Positions 52,366 to 64,000 of a stretch of 64,000 nucleotides of DNA are shown one piece after another (positions within the stretch are counted from its first letter, which is position 1; every line of letters begins with the position of its first letter). Origin of the DNA: Alkalihalobacillus sp. FSL W8-0930 (GTDB taxonomy: Bacteria; Bacillota; Bacilli; Bacillales; Bacillaceae_D); NCBI GenBank assembly GCA_037965595.1, contig CP150183.1:124001-188000 (forward strand), written 5' to 3'. The notes under the pieces are model-generated. The model had not been told where the DNA came from and made no database searches. It worked only from the letters and a program-made list of their open reading frames with translations. The position numbers and the translations under genes were made by a program.

Positions 52366-52389
52366 GAAACAGATAAGGAGGGAAAATAA

Positions 52390-52890
52390 ATGCGTCGTAT
52401 TGACCCTAATACGTTAGAGCTTGAAGAAAAAGTCGTTACGGTTAACCGTGTAGCGAAAGTTGTAAAAGGCGGACGTCGTTTTCGCTTTGCTGCACTCGTT
52501 GTAGTTGGCGACAAAAACGGTCACGTTGGTTTTGGTATGGGTAAAGCTCAGGAGGTTCCTGAAGCAATCCGTAAAGCTGTTGAGGACGCAAAAAAGAACC
52601 TTATCGAGGTTCCAGTTGTAGGTACAACACTTCCTCACCAAATTCTAGGACATTTCGGAGCAGGTAAAGTACTTCTTAAACCAGCTTCTGAAGGTACTGG
52701 AGTTATCGCTGGTGGTCCTGTACGTGCAGTACTTGAACTTGCTGGTGTAGGCGATATCCTTTCTAAATCATTGGGATCTAACAACCCAATTAACATGGTA
52801 CGTGCTACAATCCAAGGGCTATCAAACCTAAAACGTGCTGAAGAAGTTGCAAAACTTCGTGGCAAATCCGTAGAAGAACTCTTAGGATAA
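52390..52890 (+). CDS. rpsE: 30S ribosomal protein S5
   Basis: 166 aa, accuracy and mRNA-helicase function. [19 protein letters not shown] with the spectinomycin-loop lysine-glycine-glycine intact, so sensitive type. AAGGAGGG upstream. Confidence 0.98.
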   Translation: MRRIDPNTLELEEKVVTVNRVAKVVKGGRRFRFAALVVVGDKNGHVGFGMGKAQEVPEAIRKAVEDAKKNLIEVPVVGTTLPHQILGHFGAGKVLLKPASEGTGVIAGGPVRAVLELAGVGDILSKSLGSNNPINMVRATIQGLSNLKRAEEVAKLRGKSVEELLG

Positions 52891-52903
52891 GGAGGGACAT
52901 TAA

Positions 52904-53092
52904 ATGGCTAAGCAATTAGAAATTACCCTCACGCGTAGTTTGATTGGTCGCCCTGAAGATCAGCGCGTTACCGTTAACACGCTAGGCTTACGTAAAATGC
53001 ACCAAACGGTTGTTCAACGTGATAACGTTGCGATCCGTGGTATGGTTAACAAAGTAAGTCACTTGGTAACTGTTAAAGAAATCGAAGCATAA
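52904..53092 (+). CDS. rpmD: 50S ribosomal protein L30
   Basis: 62 aa. [17 protein letters not shown] start and [10 protein letters not shown] motif. Slightly longer than B. subtilis L30. AAGGAGGG upstream, 13 bases after rpsE. Confidence 0.96.
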   Translation: MAKQLEITLTRSLIGRPEDQRVTVNTLGLRKMHQTVVQRDNVAIRGMVNKVSHLVTVKEIEA

Positions 53093-53123
53093 ATAGCAAT
53101 TTTTGAAAGAGGAGGTGTCGACA

Positions 53124-53563
53124 TTGAAACTTCATGAGTTGAAGCCTGCAGAAGGTTCTCGTAAAGTTCGTAATCGCGTGGGCCGAGGAATTGGTTCTGG
53201 AAATGGTAAAACATCTGGTAGAGGCCATAAAGGTCAAAATTCACGTTCTGGTGGCGGAGTTCGTCCAGGATTTGAGGGTGGACAAAATCCACTTTACCGT
53301 CGTTTACCGAAACGCGGATTTACTAACCGTACTCGTAAAGAGTATTCAGTAATCAGTCTTGATGTACTTAATCGTTTTGACGCTGGTACAGAAGTTACTC
53401 CGGAACTTCTTATCGAGTCTAAAACAGTTAAGAACGTAAAAGACGGAATTAAAGTACTAGGTAATGGTACGCTAGATAAAAAGCTAACTGTGAAAGCAAA
53501 CAAGTTTTCAGCATCAGCAGTTGAAGCGATTGAGGCAGCTGGCGGAAAAACCGAGGTGGTTTA

Positions 53564-53564
<1 letters not shown>
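53124..53564 (+). CDS. rplO: 50S ribosomal protein L15
   Basis: 146 aa from the TTG at 53124 ([14 protein letters not shown]), with GAGGAGGTG upstream; this is the family start and length. An in-frame upstream start at 53103 overlaps the binding site. Gly/Arg-rich N-terminal tail [18 protein letters not shown]. The last base of its stop is shared with the secY ATG. Confidence 0.96.
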
Positions 53565-56317
<2,753 letters not shown>

Positions 56318-56371
56318 TTTTATCAGTGAATAGTCGATTTTAATAGGCTTTAATGTTATTATAGGAATGTT

Positions 56372-56407
56372 AGGGGTTTTTTGTTTGAAGAAGCAAAACC
56401 CTCTTTT
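56372..56407 (+). terminator. Weak terminator-like hairpin after map
   Basis: AGGGGTTTT...AAAACCCT with inner TTG/CAA, followed by CTTTTG. Probably partial, since the downstream genes infA-rplQ are normally cotranscribed. Confidence 0.5.
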
Positions 56408-56481
56408 GATGAAACGTGCAATTCTAGGAATTACGTGCTAGTTGATATAGAACGATTTACTGAAGGGAGGAAACATAGTAC

Positions 56482-56882
<401 letters not shown>

Positions 56883-56904
56883 TATATAAGGAGGTGCAGA
56901 ACGT

Positions 56905-57270
56905 ATGGCACGTGTTGCAGGTATTGATATTCCGCGTGATAAGCGAGTAGTAATCTCACTTACTTACGTTTTCGGAATTGGTAAAGCGAAAGCTTCTCAA
57001 GTTCTAGCGCAAGCTGGCGTATCAGAAAATACTCGAGTTCGTGATCTAACGGAAGAAGAGCTTGGTAAAATCCGTGAAGCATTAGAAGCTCATCAGGTTG
57101 AAGGGGATCTTCGTCGTGAAGTTTCACTAAACATTAAACGTTTAATTGAAATTGGTTCATATCGAGGCATTCGCCACCGTCGTAGTTTGCCAGTACGTGG
57201 GCAAAACTCTAAAAATAACGCTCGTACACGCAAAGGTCCACGTCGGACTGTAGCGAACAAGAAGAAATAA
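56905..57270 (+). CDS. rpsM: 30S ribosomal protein S13
   Basis: 121 aa. [19 protein letters not shown] start, GIGKAKA helix-two-turn-helix and the basic tail [15 protein letters not shown]. Contacts P-site tRNA and the B1 bridges. AAGGAGGTG upstream. Confidence 0.98.
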   Translation: MARVAGIDIPRDKRVVISLTYVFGIGKAKASQVLAQAGVSENTRVRDLTEEELGKIREALEAHQVEGDLRREVSLNIKRLIEIGSYRGIRHRRSLPVRGQNSKNNARTRKGPRRTVANKKK

Positions 57271-57292
57271 GTAAAGGAGGTCGAGGATAACT

Positions 57293-57685
57293 ATGGCTAA
57301 GAAAACGAATACTCGTCCAAAGCGCCGGCAGAAGAAAAATATTGAATCTGGTGTGGCTCATATCCGCTCTACATTCAATAACACAATTGTGACTATCACA
57401 GATACACAAGGTAACGCGATTTCATGGGCTAGTTCAGGAGCTCTTGGATTCAAGGGATCTCGTAAATCTACTCCATTCGCTGCTCAAATGGCTGCAGAAG
57501 CTGCTGCTAAAACGGCAATGGAACACGGAATGAAAACAATTGAAGTTTCTGTTAAAGGTCCTGGAGCTGGACGTGAAGCAGCAATTCGTTCTTTACAGGC
57601 AATTGGACTTGAAGTTAACATGATTAAAGATGTTACTCCAGTTCCACACAACGGCTGCCGTCCACCAAAACGTCGCAGAGTGTAA
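57293..57685 (+). CDS. rpsK: 30S ribosomal protein S11
   Basis: 130 aa. [17 protein letters not shown] motif and C-terminal [16 protein letters not shown]. Platform protein near the E-site mRNA. AAAGGAGGT upstream. Confidence 0.98.
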   Translation: MAKKTNTRPKRRQKKNIESGVAHIRSTFNNTIVTITDTQGNAISWASSGALGFKGSRKSTPFAAQMAAEAAAKTAMEHGMKTIEVSVKGPGAGREAAIRSLQAIGLEVNMIKDVTPVPHNGCRPPKRRRV

Positions 57686-57771
57686 CAGAATCACTCATTT
57701 GTATAGATTTCCTGTAAGTGTCAATAATGGATGAGACGATCACAATCCGATTGACCTGAAGGTGAAAGTTT

Positions 57772-57804
57772 GGATTTGCCTATGGGAGACCATTTAGGCA
57801 ATCC
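57772..57804 (+). promoter_or_regulatory. GNRA-capped hairpin in the rpsK-rpoA spacer
   Basis: GGATT-GCCTA-TGG, GAGA loop, CCA-TAGGC-AATCC with small bulges, ~13 pairs. No T-run, so not a terminator. It occupies the middle of a 163-base spacer with no reading frame; may be an mRNA control element for rpoA. Confidence 0.45.
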
Positions 57805-57848
57805 TTGCGGTCTACCGGAGTTCGACGTTTTGAAGGAGGGTTTGTTTA

Positions 57849-58793
57849 ATGATCGAAATTGAAAAGCCAAATATTGAAACGGTTGAAGTTAGTGAAGACG
57901 CAAAATACGGTAAGTTTGTAGTAGAGCCCCTTGAAAGAGGATATGGTACAACACTAGGTAACTCTTTGCGCCGCATTCTACTATCATCTCTTCCGGGAGC
58001 AGCAGTTACAGCAGTTCAGATCGATGGTGTGTTGCACGAATTCTCAACGATTGAAGGCGTTGTGGAAGACGTAACAACGATCATTCTGAACCTGAAAAAG
58101 CTTGCTCTTAAGATCTACTCTGAAGAAGAGAAGACGTTAGAGATTGATATTCAGGGTGAAGGAGTTGTCACTGCTGGTGATTTAACTCACGATAGTGATG
58201 TTGAAGTACTAAACCCAGATCTTCATATTGCTACATTGACAAAAGGTGCAAATCTGCACATGCGTCTATTAGCTAAACGCGGTCGTGGGTACGTATTGGC
58301 TGAAGGAAACAAGAATGACGATCAGCCAATTGGTGTTCTTCCAATCGACTCTATTTACACACCTGTTGCTCGTGTAAACTATCAAGTTGAGAATACACGT
58401 GTGGGTCAAGTAACTAACTATGATAAACTAACCCTTGATGTCTGGACAGATGGAAGCACTCGTCCCGAGGAAGCAGTTTCTCTTGGTGCTAAAATCTTGA
58501 ATGAACATCTCAATATTTTTGTAGGATTAACAGATCAAGCGCAAAATGCTGAAATCATGGTTGAAAAAGAAGAAGATCAGAAGGAAAAAGTACTTGAGAT
58601 GACGATCGAAGAACTTGACCTATCTGTTCGTTCTTATAACTGTTTAAAACGTGCTGGCATTAACACGGTTCAAGAGCTAACACATAAAACAGAAGAAGAC
58701 ATGATGAAGGTACGTAACCTTGGTCGTAAATCATTAGAAGAAGTGCAAGAAAAGTTGGGTGAGCTAGGTTTAGGTCTTCGTAACGAAGAATAA
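57849..58793 (+). CDS. rpoA: DNA-directed RNA polymerase subunit alpha
   Basis: 314 aa. N-terminal dimerisation/assembly domain with [22 protein letters not shown] (split at ~30-51) and a C-terminal domain with [16 protein letters not shown] and [11 protein letters not shown], which binds UP elements and activators. GAAGGAGGG upstream. Confidence 0.98.
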   Translation: MIEIEKPNIETVEVSEDAKYGKFVVEPLERGYGTTLGNSLRRILLSSLPGAAVTAVQIDGVLHEFSTIEGVVEDVTTIILNLKKLALKIYSEEEKTLEIDIQGEGVVTAGDLTHDSDVEVLNPDLHIATLTKGANLHMRLLAKRGRGYVLAEGNKNDDQPIGVLPIDSIYTPVARVNYQVENTRVGQVTNYDKLTLDVWTDGSTRPEEAVSLGAKILNEHLNIFVGLTDQAQNAEIMVEKEEDQKEKVLEMTIEELDLSVRSYNCLKRAGINTVQELTHKTEEDMMKVRNLGRKSLEEVQEKLGELGLGLRNEE

Positions 58794-58930
58794 GCCAGCC
58801 CCGGCCGTTTCTTTTACGGCTTCTATTATTAATAAGAAACCGATGCAATGGCGATTATATGCTGTTGTTAGGTGATTTTTTCATGTTAAGGACTCTGCTC
58901 CAACGAGCAGGCTAAGGGAGGGAAATACAC

Positions 58931-59293
58931 ATGGCATACGCAAAACTTGGACGTGATAGTGCTGGTCGTAAAGCATTATTCCGTGATCTTGCTACAGATC
59001 TAATTATCAACGAGCGCATCGAAACAACGGAAGCAAAAGCGAAGGAGCTTCGTTCAATCGTTGAGAAAATGATTACACTTGGTAAGCGTGGAGACTTGCA
59101 TGCTCGTCGTCAGGCAGCTGCATTTGTTCGTCGTGAGGTAGCTGATACAGAAACGAATCAGGATGCAATCCAAAAGTTATTCGCTGATATCGCACCACGC
59201 TACGAGGAACGTCAAGGTGGATACACTCGTATTCTTAAAATTGGACCGCGTCGTGGAGACGGTGCACCAATGGTATACATTGAGCTTGTATAA
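58931..59293 (+). CDS. rplQ: 50S ribosomal protein L17
   Basis: 120 aa. [19 protein letters not shown] start and [21 protein letters not shown]. Last gene of the alpha operon. GGGAGGG upstream. A poor hairpin GCCGT/ACGGC lies in the rpoA-rplQ gap. Confidence 0.97.
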   Translation: MAYAKLGRDSAGRKALFRDLATDLIINERIETTEAKAKELRSIVEKMITLGKRGDLHARRQAAAFVRREVADTETNQDAIQKLFADIAPRYEERQGGYTRILKIGPRRGDGAPMVYIELV

Positions 59294-59318
59294 CCTGTAA
59301 CGTTTATATGAGGCGACT

Positions 59319-59370
59319 AAGGGCAGAAGAGACTGTGAGCATTATTGCTCTGACTCTATTGCCCTTTTTT
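59319..59370 (+). terminator. Terminator of the S10-spc-alpha super-operon
   Basis: AAGGGCA / TGCCCTT outer stem, inner AGAG/CTCT and TGAGCA/TGCTC pairs, then TTTT. Confidence 0.9.
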
Positions 59371-59395
59371 GTATTCAAAAAAGGGAGCTGAGTGG

Positions 59396-60232
59396 ATGGC
59401 TGTTCTCATTGATATCCAAGATCTGCACTATCAATACCCGGGGGCTAGTCATCGCGTACTATCTGGTCTGAATCTAACGATTGAAGAAGGAGAGTTTGTC
59501 GCACTTGCTGGGCGAAATGGTTCTGGAAAATCAACGTTGGCACGAATTCTAAACGGGCAACTTCAATCATCAGGTGGGTCTATCCTACTTGGTGGGGAAC
59601 CACTTACTCCTGCATCAGACAAACAGACCCAACGAAGACGAATTGGGTATGTTTTTCAAAATCCTGATCATCAATTTATCGGGGCAACTGTATGGGATGA
59701 TCTAGCTTTTGGACTAGAGAATCACTCGGTTCCTCGTGAGAAGATGGTCGAGCAAATGAATCATTACACCAGGTTGTTGAGCTTAGAGGACTTACTGCAT
59801 AAAGCGCCCCATCAACTCTCAGGTGGCCAGAAGCAACGTGTCGGTCTAGCAGGAATTCTTGTTCTCAAACCAGATGTTATCATTCTAGATGAAGCCACAA
59901 GTATGCTTGATCCTAAAGGGCGACATGAAGTCATGGTGGCATTAAAAGAGATATCAAACCAAGGAATCACGATTATAATGATCACTCATGATATGGAAGA
60001 GGTCCTGGAAGCGGATCGGTTTATCGTAATGGATCAAGGTCAGATTGTTGTGAACGATATTCCACATTTGGTGTTTGCAGATGAACCATTACTCGAAACG
60101 ACTGCTCTAAAACGACCGTTTGTAGTTGAACTTCAACAAGAGCTTAGTAAGGCTGGTATTTCTCTTGAACAAGCCTGTCACTCTGAAAAGGAGTTGATTG
60201 ATCGCCTATGCAGATACAATTTACCGGTGTAG
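59396..60232 (+). CDS. ecfA1: ECF transporter ATPase A1
   Basis: 278 aa ABC ATPase: Walker A GRNGSGKST (~38-46), Q-loop, signature LSGGQKQRV (~141), Walker B VIILDEATSMLD (~160-171), switch His in ITHD. With EcfA2 and EcfT it energises interchangeable substrate-binding (S) proteins for vitamins and trace metals. ATG 59396 follows AAGGGAG; a 9-codon upstream extension lacks a site. Overlaps ecfA2 by 25 bases. Confidence 0.96.
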   Translation: MAVLIDIQDLHYQYPGASHRVLSGLNLTIEEGEFVALAGRNGSGKSTLARILNGQLQSSGGSILLGGEPLTPASDKQTQRRRIGYVFQNPDHQFIGATVWDDLAFGLENHSVPREKMVEQMNHYTRLLSLEDLLHKAPHQLSGGQKQRVGLAGILVLKPDVIILDEATSMLDPKGRHEVMVALKEISNQGITIIMITHDMEEVLEADRFIVMDQGQIVVNDIPHLVFADEPLLETTALKRPFVVELQQELSKAGISLEQACHSEKELIDRLCRYNLPV

Positions 60233-61083
60233 ATCATCTATACATGGCTAAAACCCCTTTTCAGCATTTGGCACTGAATCAAGTCAATCTAAAGATTCCT
60301 TCAGGTAGCTTTACCGTGATCGTTGGTCCAACCGGTTCAGGAAAATCTACATTGGTGCAGCATGTGAATGGGTTGCTCCATCCAACGGTAGGGGAAGTTC
60401 AAGTAGGGGCATACCGATTAACTCCTAAAAAAGATAAACACTCTCTTCGTGCGCTGAGAGAAGCCATCGGTTTTCTATTTCAATATCCGGAGCATCAGTT
60501 GTTTGAAGAAACGGTTGAAAAAGAGATCATATTTGGTCCGATGAACTTTGGTGTGTTAAAAGAAGAGGCTAGGAGACGTGCTCAAGAGGTTTTGCCTCAG
60601 GTTGGCCTTTCTACTGAATTACTTACCCACTCACCACTAAATCTATCAGGTGGGCAAATGCGCCGTGTTGCCATTGCCTCAATACTAGCACAGCATCCTA
60701 AGATCTTAATCTTAGATGAACCAGCAGCGGGGCTTGATCCGGAAGGCAGGCAGCGCATTCTAGATATGCTTTACACGTATCATACGAAGCATAAGCTAAC
60801 CTCGATACTGGTTACACACCATATGGAAGATGCGCTGCGGTTTGCAGATTATATGGTTGTGATGAATAAGGGATCTGTTTACTTGAGTGGCAAGCCAGAT
60901 GAAGTTTTCGGGCAAGCCTCTGCAATAGAGTCGATTGGGCTCGAGCTACCAGAGACTATTCGGTTTATGCAGCAATTTAAACGTGCTACAAACCAAGACA
61001 ATGTTCCTTTTCTAAAAACAAGGAGCGAGGTTGTTGAGCATATAGCTACTTATATGTCTACGAGTAGGGGGCGTTTGGAGTAA
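60208..61083 (+). CDS. ecfA2: ECF transporter ATPase A2
   Basis: 291 aa ABC ATPase: Walker A GPTGSGKST (~38-46), signature LSGGQMRRV (~149), Walker B ILILDEPAAGLD (~167-178), switch His in VTHH. Partner of EcfA1. Overlaps the ends of ecfA1 and, by one base, ecfT, so the three subunits are probably made in fixed ratio. Confidence 0.96.
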   Translation: MQIQFTGVDHLYMAKTPFQHLALNQVNLKIPSGSFTVIVGPTGSGKSTLVQHVNGLLHPTVGEVQVGAYRLTPKKDKHSLRALREAIGFLFQYPEHQLFEETVEKEIIFGPMNFGVLKEEARRRAQEVLPQVGLSTELLTHSPLNLSGGQMRRVAIASILAQHPKILILDEPAAGLDPEGRQRILDMLYTYHTKHKLTSILVTHHMEDALRFADYMVVMNKGSVYLSGKPDEVFGQASAIESIGLELPETIRFMQQFKRATNQDNVPFLKTRSEVVEHIATYMSTSRGRLE

Positions 61084-61874
61084 TGGCTTATTCAATCATT
61101 GGTCAATATGTTCCTGCTGAATCCTTTATTCATCGTCTTGATCCGAGATCAAAGATTATTAGTGTCTTCACTTTGGCAATAGTATTATTTTTAGCTGGAA
61201 CGTTTCCGACCTTGCTGATGATGGCAGGGATTAGTCTAGTCTTAGCTTATCTTACACGTATACCATTCTATTACTACGTAAAAAGTATAAAACCGATTTT
61301 CGTTCTTATTACCTTCTTTTTTCTATTTCATTTGGTTTTTACGCGCGAAGGTACAGAGTGGTTTTCGGTAGGAGCGATTGGAATCTACTCAGGTGGAGCG
61401 GTTAAAGGGGCATTTGTTGCTTTACGAATTCTGACGTTGTTTATGTTTGCCTCATTTCTAACATTAACAACAAAGGTTACAGATTTGACAGATGGGTTGG
61501 AGTGGCTGCTTAAGCCTCTTACTCGGCTAAAGATCCCTGTTCATGAAATGGTTCTGATGATGTCGATTGCCTTGCGTTATATTCCAATTTTAACAGAGGA
61601 AACCGAAAAGCTGACAAGAGCACAAGCAGCAAGGGGAGCTGACATTAAATCGGGTCCAATTATATCAAGACTTAAAGCATTAAATCCTCTGCTTCTACCC
61701 CTTATCATTCAGTCGTTTAAGCGTGCAGATACGATGGCTCATGCGATGGAAGCACGTGGTTATCAGCTTGGTGGGAAGAGAACATCACTCAGAGAGCTAA
61801 CGTGGAAACGGCTTGATACGTGGACCCTTGGCTTCACCTTTTGTGCAGCGATTGGGATTATTTTATGGAAGTAA
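61083..61874 (+). CDS. ecfT: ECF transporter transmembrane subunit T
   Basis: 263 aa membrane protein with several hydrophobic segments, e.g. TLAIVLFLAGTF and KPIFVLITFFFLFH. The two coupling-helix motifs AARGA (~183) and EARGY (~225) that contact the ATPases are present. Group II (shared) ECF module: no S component is encoded nearby. Confidence 0.95.
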   Translation: MAYSIIGQYVPAESFIHRLDPRSKIISVFTLAIVLFLAGTFPTLLMMAGISLVLAYLTRIPFYYYVKSIKPIFVLITFFFLFHLVFTREGTEWFSVGAIGIYSGGAVKGAFVALRILTLFMFASFLTLTTKVTDLTDGLEWLLKPLTRLKIPVHEMVLMMSIALRYIPILTEETEKLTRAQAARGADIKSGPIISRLKALNPLLLPLIIQSFKRADTMAHAMEARGYQLGGKRTSLRELTWKRLDTWTLGFTFCAAIGIILWK

Positions 61875-61886
61875 GGAGCAGGACGT

Positions 61887-62636
61887 ATGCAACGAATTGC
61901 GTGTAAGATTGAGTATATCGGTACCGCCTTTGCTGGATACCAGGTGCAACCGAACGGACGAACGGTGCAGGAAGAGCTTGAGCGTGCTCTAACGAAGCTT
62001 CATCGCGGGACACCAGTCAAGGTAGTCGCATCCGGACGAACGGATGCAGGCGTCCATGCGGTGGGTCAGGTTATTCATTTTGATAGTTCGATGAATATAC
62101 CAGAAGATCGCTGGCCAAAAGCTCTTAATCCATTGCTTCCAGCAGATCTTCGGATTGCAGAAAGTCAGCATGTCACGCAGTCGTTTCACGCAAGATTTAC
62201 AACAACAGGTAAACAATACCGTTACAAAGTGGTCACACAGGAAGATGTATTTATGAGAAATCGTGCTACGTATGTACCTGTATCACTTAATCTTGACGCA
62301 ATGCGCGAGGCAGCCGAGAGTGTTGTCGGCACCTATGACTTTAGCTCGTTTTGTGCTGCAAATACATCTGTTCAGGATAAGGTTCGTACCGTGACAAGGT
62401 GTGAGATCATACAAAATGGGCGCGAGCTAGAGTTTATTCTCGAGGGTAATGGTTTTCTGTACAACATGGTTCGAATTGCTGTTGGGACGCTACTTGAGGT
62501 TGGGACAGGCAAGAGAAGCCCAGCTGATATGGAAAGAATTATCGCAGCAGAGGATCGAAGTGCGGCAGGGAAAACTGCACCTGCGGACGGCCTTTATTTA
62601 TGGTCTGTAACCTATGCGGAGCCTTTGTTTCAATAG
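61887..62636 (+). CDS. truA: tRNA pseudouridine synthase A
   Basis: 249 aa. Converts U38-40 of the tRNA anticodon arm. Catalytic Asp (~53) in SGRTDAGVHA; FSSFCAAN and FLYNMVRIAVGTL typical. AAGGAGCAGG upstream. Same order ecfT-truA-rplM as B. subtilis. Confidence 0.97.
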   Translation: MQRIACKIEYIGTAFAGYQVQPNGRTVQEELERALTKLHRGTPVKVVASGRTDAGVHAVGQVIHFDSSMNIPEDRWPKALNPLLPADLRIAESQHVTQSFHARFTTTGKQYRYKVVTQEDVFMRNRATYVPVSLNLDAMREAAESVVGTYDFSSFCAANTSVQDKVRTVTRCEIIQNGRELEFILEGNGFLYNMVRIAVGTLLEVGTGKRSPADMERIIAAEDRSAAGKTAPADGLYLWSVTYAEPLFQ

Positions 62637-62681
62637 ACTCAAAAATAATGAAACACCCGGCAGAGTTTTTACAAGATGGTA

Positions 62682-62710
62682 TTGACTTTGCCCGCTGAAT
62701 ATTATATGAT
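62682..62710 (+). promoter_or_regulatory. Promoter of rplM-rpsI
   Basis: TTGACT at 62682-62687, 17-base spacer, TATGAT at 62705-62710. Confidence 0.8.
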
Positions 62711-62715
62711 GTTAA

Positions 62716-62775
62716 ATGGTAATTCTAAAGACCCACTAGCCCCGGGTTACGGAATGGTAAGTAACCAACATACAT
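62716..62775 (+). promoter_or_regulatory. Ribosomal protein L13 leader
   Basis: Contains the compact motif TAAAGACCCACTAGCCCCGG followed by GTTACGG, resembling the Firmicutes L13 leader that mediates autoregulation of rplM-rpsI. Ends ~45 bases before the rplM start. Confidence 0.75.
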
Positions 62776-62823
62776 TCAATGAACAACGAATAAAGAAAAA
62801 TACGTTCTTAGGAGGGACAATCC

Positions 62824-63261
62824 ATGCGTACAACATATATGGCAAAGCCAGGTCAAGTCGAGCGCAAATGGTATATTATTGATGCAGAAGGACAAACACT
62901 TGGTCGTTTGGCTTCTGAAGTAGCATCAATTCTACGTGGTAAAAACAAACCAACTTTCACACCTCACATCGATACAGGTGATTTCGTGATCGTAATCAAT
63001 GCTTCAAAGATCGAACTTACAGGTAACAAACTAAACGGTAAGATCTACTACCGCCACACAAACCACCCAGGTGGTCTTAAGCAAACAACTGCTAACGACA
63101 TGCGTAACAACAAGCCAGAGCGTATGATCGAACTAGCTGTTAAAGGAATGCTTCCGAAAAATACTCTTGGCCGTGCTCAAGGTATGAAGCTTCACGTCTA
63201 TGCAGGTAACGAACACAAACATCAAGCTCAAAAACCAGAAGTTTACACACTTCGCGGTTAA
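62824..63261 (+). CDS. rplM: 50S ribosomal protein L13
   Basis: 145 aa. [18 protein letters not shown] start; [15 protein letters not shown] and [12 protein letters not shown] motifs. Early 50S assembly protein. TAGGAGGG upstream. Confidence 0.98.
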   Translation: MRTTYMAKPGQVERKWYIIDAEGQTLGRLASEVASILRGKNKPTFTPHIDTGDFVIVINASKIELTGNKLNGKIYYRHTNHPGGLKQTTANDMRNNKPERMIELAVKGMLPKNTLGRAQGMKLHVYAGNEHKHQAQKPEVYTLRG

Positions 63262-63280
63262 TCGATAGGAGGGTATTACA

Positions 63281-63673
63281 TTGGCTCAAGTACAATATTA
63301 TGGTACAGGTCGCCGCAAGCACTCTACTGCTCGTGTACGCCTTGTTCCCGGTGATGGAAATATCGTAGTAAACGGACGTTCTCTAGATGAGTATTTTGGT
63401 CTTGAAACACTAAAGCTTATCGTTAAACAACCACTTAACGAGATCGACGTAGTAGGACAATATGATGTACACGTAAACGTAGACGGCGGTGGATTCACTG
63501 GTCAAGCTGGTGCAATTCGTCACGGTATCTCTCGTGCACTTCTTAAAGTTGATCCTGACAACCGTCCAGCTCTTAAATCAGCAGGATTCTTAACTCGTGA
63601 CGCACGTATGAAAGAGCGTAAAAAATACGGTCTTAAAGCAGCACGTCGCGCACCTCAGTTCTCAAAACGTTAA
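63281..63673 (+). CDS. rpsI: 30S ribosomal protein S9
   Basis: 130 aa, TTG start with TAGGAGGG upstream. [16 protein letters not shown] start; C-terminal [12 protein letters not shown] tail reaches P-site tRNA. Followed by a strong terminator. Confidence 0.98.
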   Translation: MAQVQYYGTGRRKHSTARVRLVPGDGNIVVNGRSLDEYFGLETLKLIVKQPLNEIDVVGQYDVHVNVDGGGFTGQAGAIRHGISRALLKVDPDNRPALKSAGFLTRDARMKERKKYGLKAARRAPQFSKR

Positions 63674-63695
63674 TATACTTGTTATATCAATGTTT

Positions 63696-63732
63696 ACCCT
63701 CTTTGCTCTTTGGAGCAGAGAGGGTTTTTTGC
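63696..63732 (+). terminator. Terminator after rpsI
   Basis: ACCCTCT..GCTC / GAGC..AGAGGGT stem with TTTG loop and six T. Confidence 0.92.
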
Positions 63733-63738
63733 TTTTAT

Positions 63739-63821
63739 TTCAACGTACTTTCAACATGGACTTACATACTTTTAACATCATCCCTACATTCCATTTACAT
63801 ATAGTCTCTAAACTTTATAGT
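63739..63821 (+). promoter_or_regulatory. Probable PhoP-box array and promoter of the last gene
   Basis: Six TTNACA-like hexamers at exactly 11-base spacing: TTCAAC 63739, TTCAAC 63750, CTTACA 63761, TTAACA 63772, CCTACA 63783, TTTACA 63794. The last doubles as a -35, 16 bases before TATAGT (63816-63821). B. subtilis PhoP binds direct TT(A/C/T)ACA repeats spaced this way. Confidence 0.65.
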
Positions 63822-63863
63822 GGTTAAAACGATTCACTATAAAAGGAGAGATCACTAAAAGAT

Positions 63864-64000
63864 ATGAAATCAACTAAAAAAGGATCCGCGCTCTTTCTAC
63901 TTTCTGTTTTAACAATGGGATCGTTTGGTCTTGCTGCTGAGGCCAGCGCTCAACTCGCAAAACCTTCAAAACCACAAGGAACATCGGATGAATGGAAAAC
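63864..64000 (+). CDS. Exported protein, N-terminal fragment (gene continues past window)
   Basis: First 45 codons only. A classical signal peptide: MKSTKKG basic start, hydrophobic SALFLLSVLTMGSFGLAA, and a likely AEASA|Q cleavage site near residue 29. The mature start is Pro/Lys-rich. AAAAGGAGAG lies 14 bases upstream, a little far. The product is not recognisable from this part; the PhoP-like repeats suggest a phosphate-starvation gene such as a secreted phosphatase, which is inference. Confidence 0.75.
   Translation, partial: MKSTKKGSALFLLSVLTMGSFGLAAEASAQLAKPSKPQGTSDEWK

Noticed and set aside
62676-62882. 68-codon frame over the L13 leader
   Set aside because: Overlaps the promoter, the leader and the rplM start in another frame; no binding site.

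Overview
The window is a stretch of a low-GC Gram-positive chromosome, almost certainly a Bacillaceae member (Bacillus sensu lato). Gene order is close to the origin-proximal 90-160 kb region of Bacillus subtilis: rrnJ - nine-tRNA cluster - rrnW - ctsR-mcsA-mcsB-clpC-radA-disA-yacL-ispD-ispF-gltX-cysE-cysS-mrnC-rlmB-rae1-sigH-secE-nusG-rplKAJL-rsmC-rpoBC-str operon-S10/spc/alpha super-operon-ecfA1A2T-truA-rplM-rpsI. All recognised genes lie on the + strand. The species is not determined; no insertion sequence, prophage, CRISPR array or transposase was seen.

Layout. 1-4314: the 3' part of a 16S gene, then 23S and 5S. 4330-5146: nine tRNA genes (Val, Thr, Lys, Leu, Gly, Leu, Arg, Pro, Ala). 5167-10301: a complete second rrn operon with its own promoter, identical to the first as far as I compared except for three bases in the 23S-5S spacer. 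10302-10833: terminator, a T-poor non-coding stretch, then a SigA promoter overlapped by a CtsR operator. 10834-18000: heat-shock/proteolysis operon (ctsR, mcsA, mcsB, clpC) followed by radA and disA. 18065-26108: membrane PIN-TRAM protein, isoprenoid (ispD, ispF), GluRS, a Cys-specific T-box controlling cysE-cysS-mrnC-rlmB-rae1. 26113-31165: sigH, secE, nusG and the L11/L1 and L10/L12 operons with their leaders. 31422-43581: rpoB, rpoC and the str operon. 44143-59293: the S10-spc-alpha super-operon from rpsJ to rplQ, with secY, adk, map, infA and rpoA embedded. 59396-63673: ECF transporter energising module, truA and the L13-S9 operon. 63864-64000: the start of an exported protein.

The coding content is ordinary housekeeping. 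The places worth attention are non-coding: (i) a 750-base gap between tuf and rpsJ with a good unassigned promoter, a predicted branched RNA, a GC-rich palindromic element of a type I recall as dispersed in Bacillaceae, and a U-run; (ii) six TTNACA-like hexamers at exact 11-base spacing (a PhoP-box array) before the truncated last gene; (iii) a three-way-junction RNA between rplK and rplA; (iv) a strong promoter followed at once by two terminator-like hairpins where B. subtilis has rpmG; (v) an unusual nusG start region. An adenylate kinase with a zinc-less lid is the main coding oddity. RNA folds were judged by eye and were not computed.
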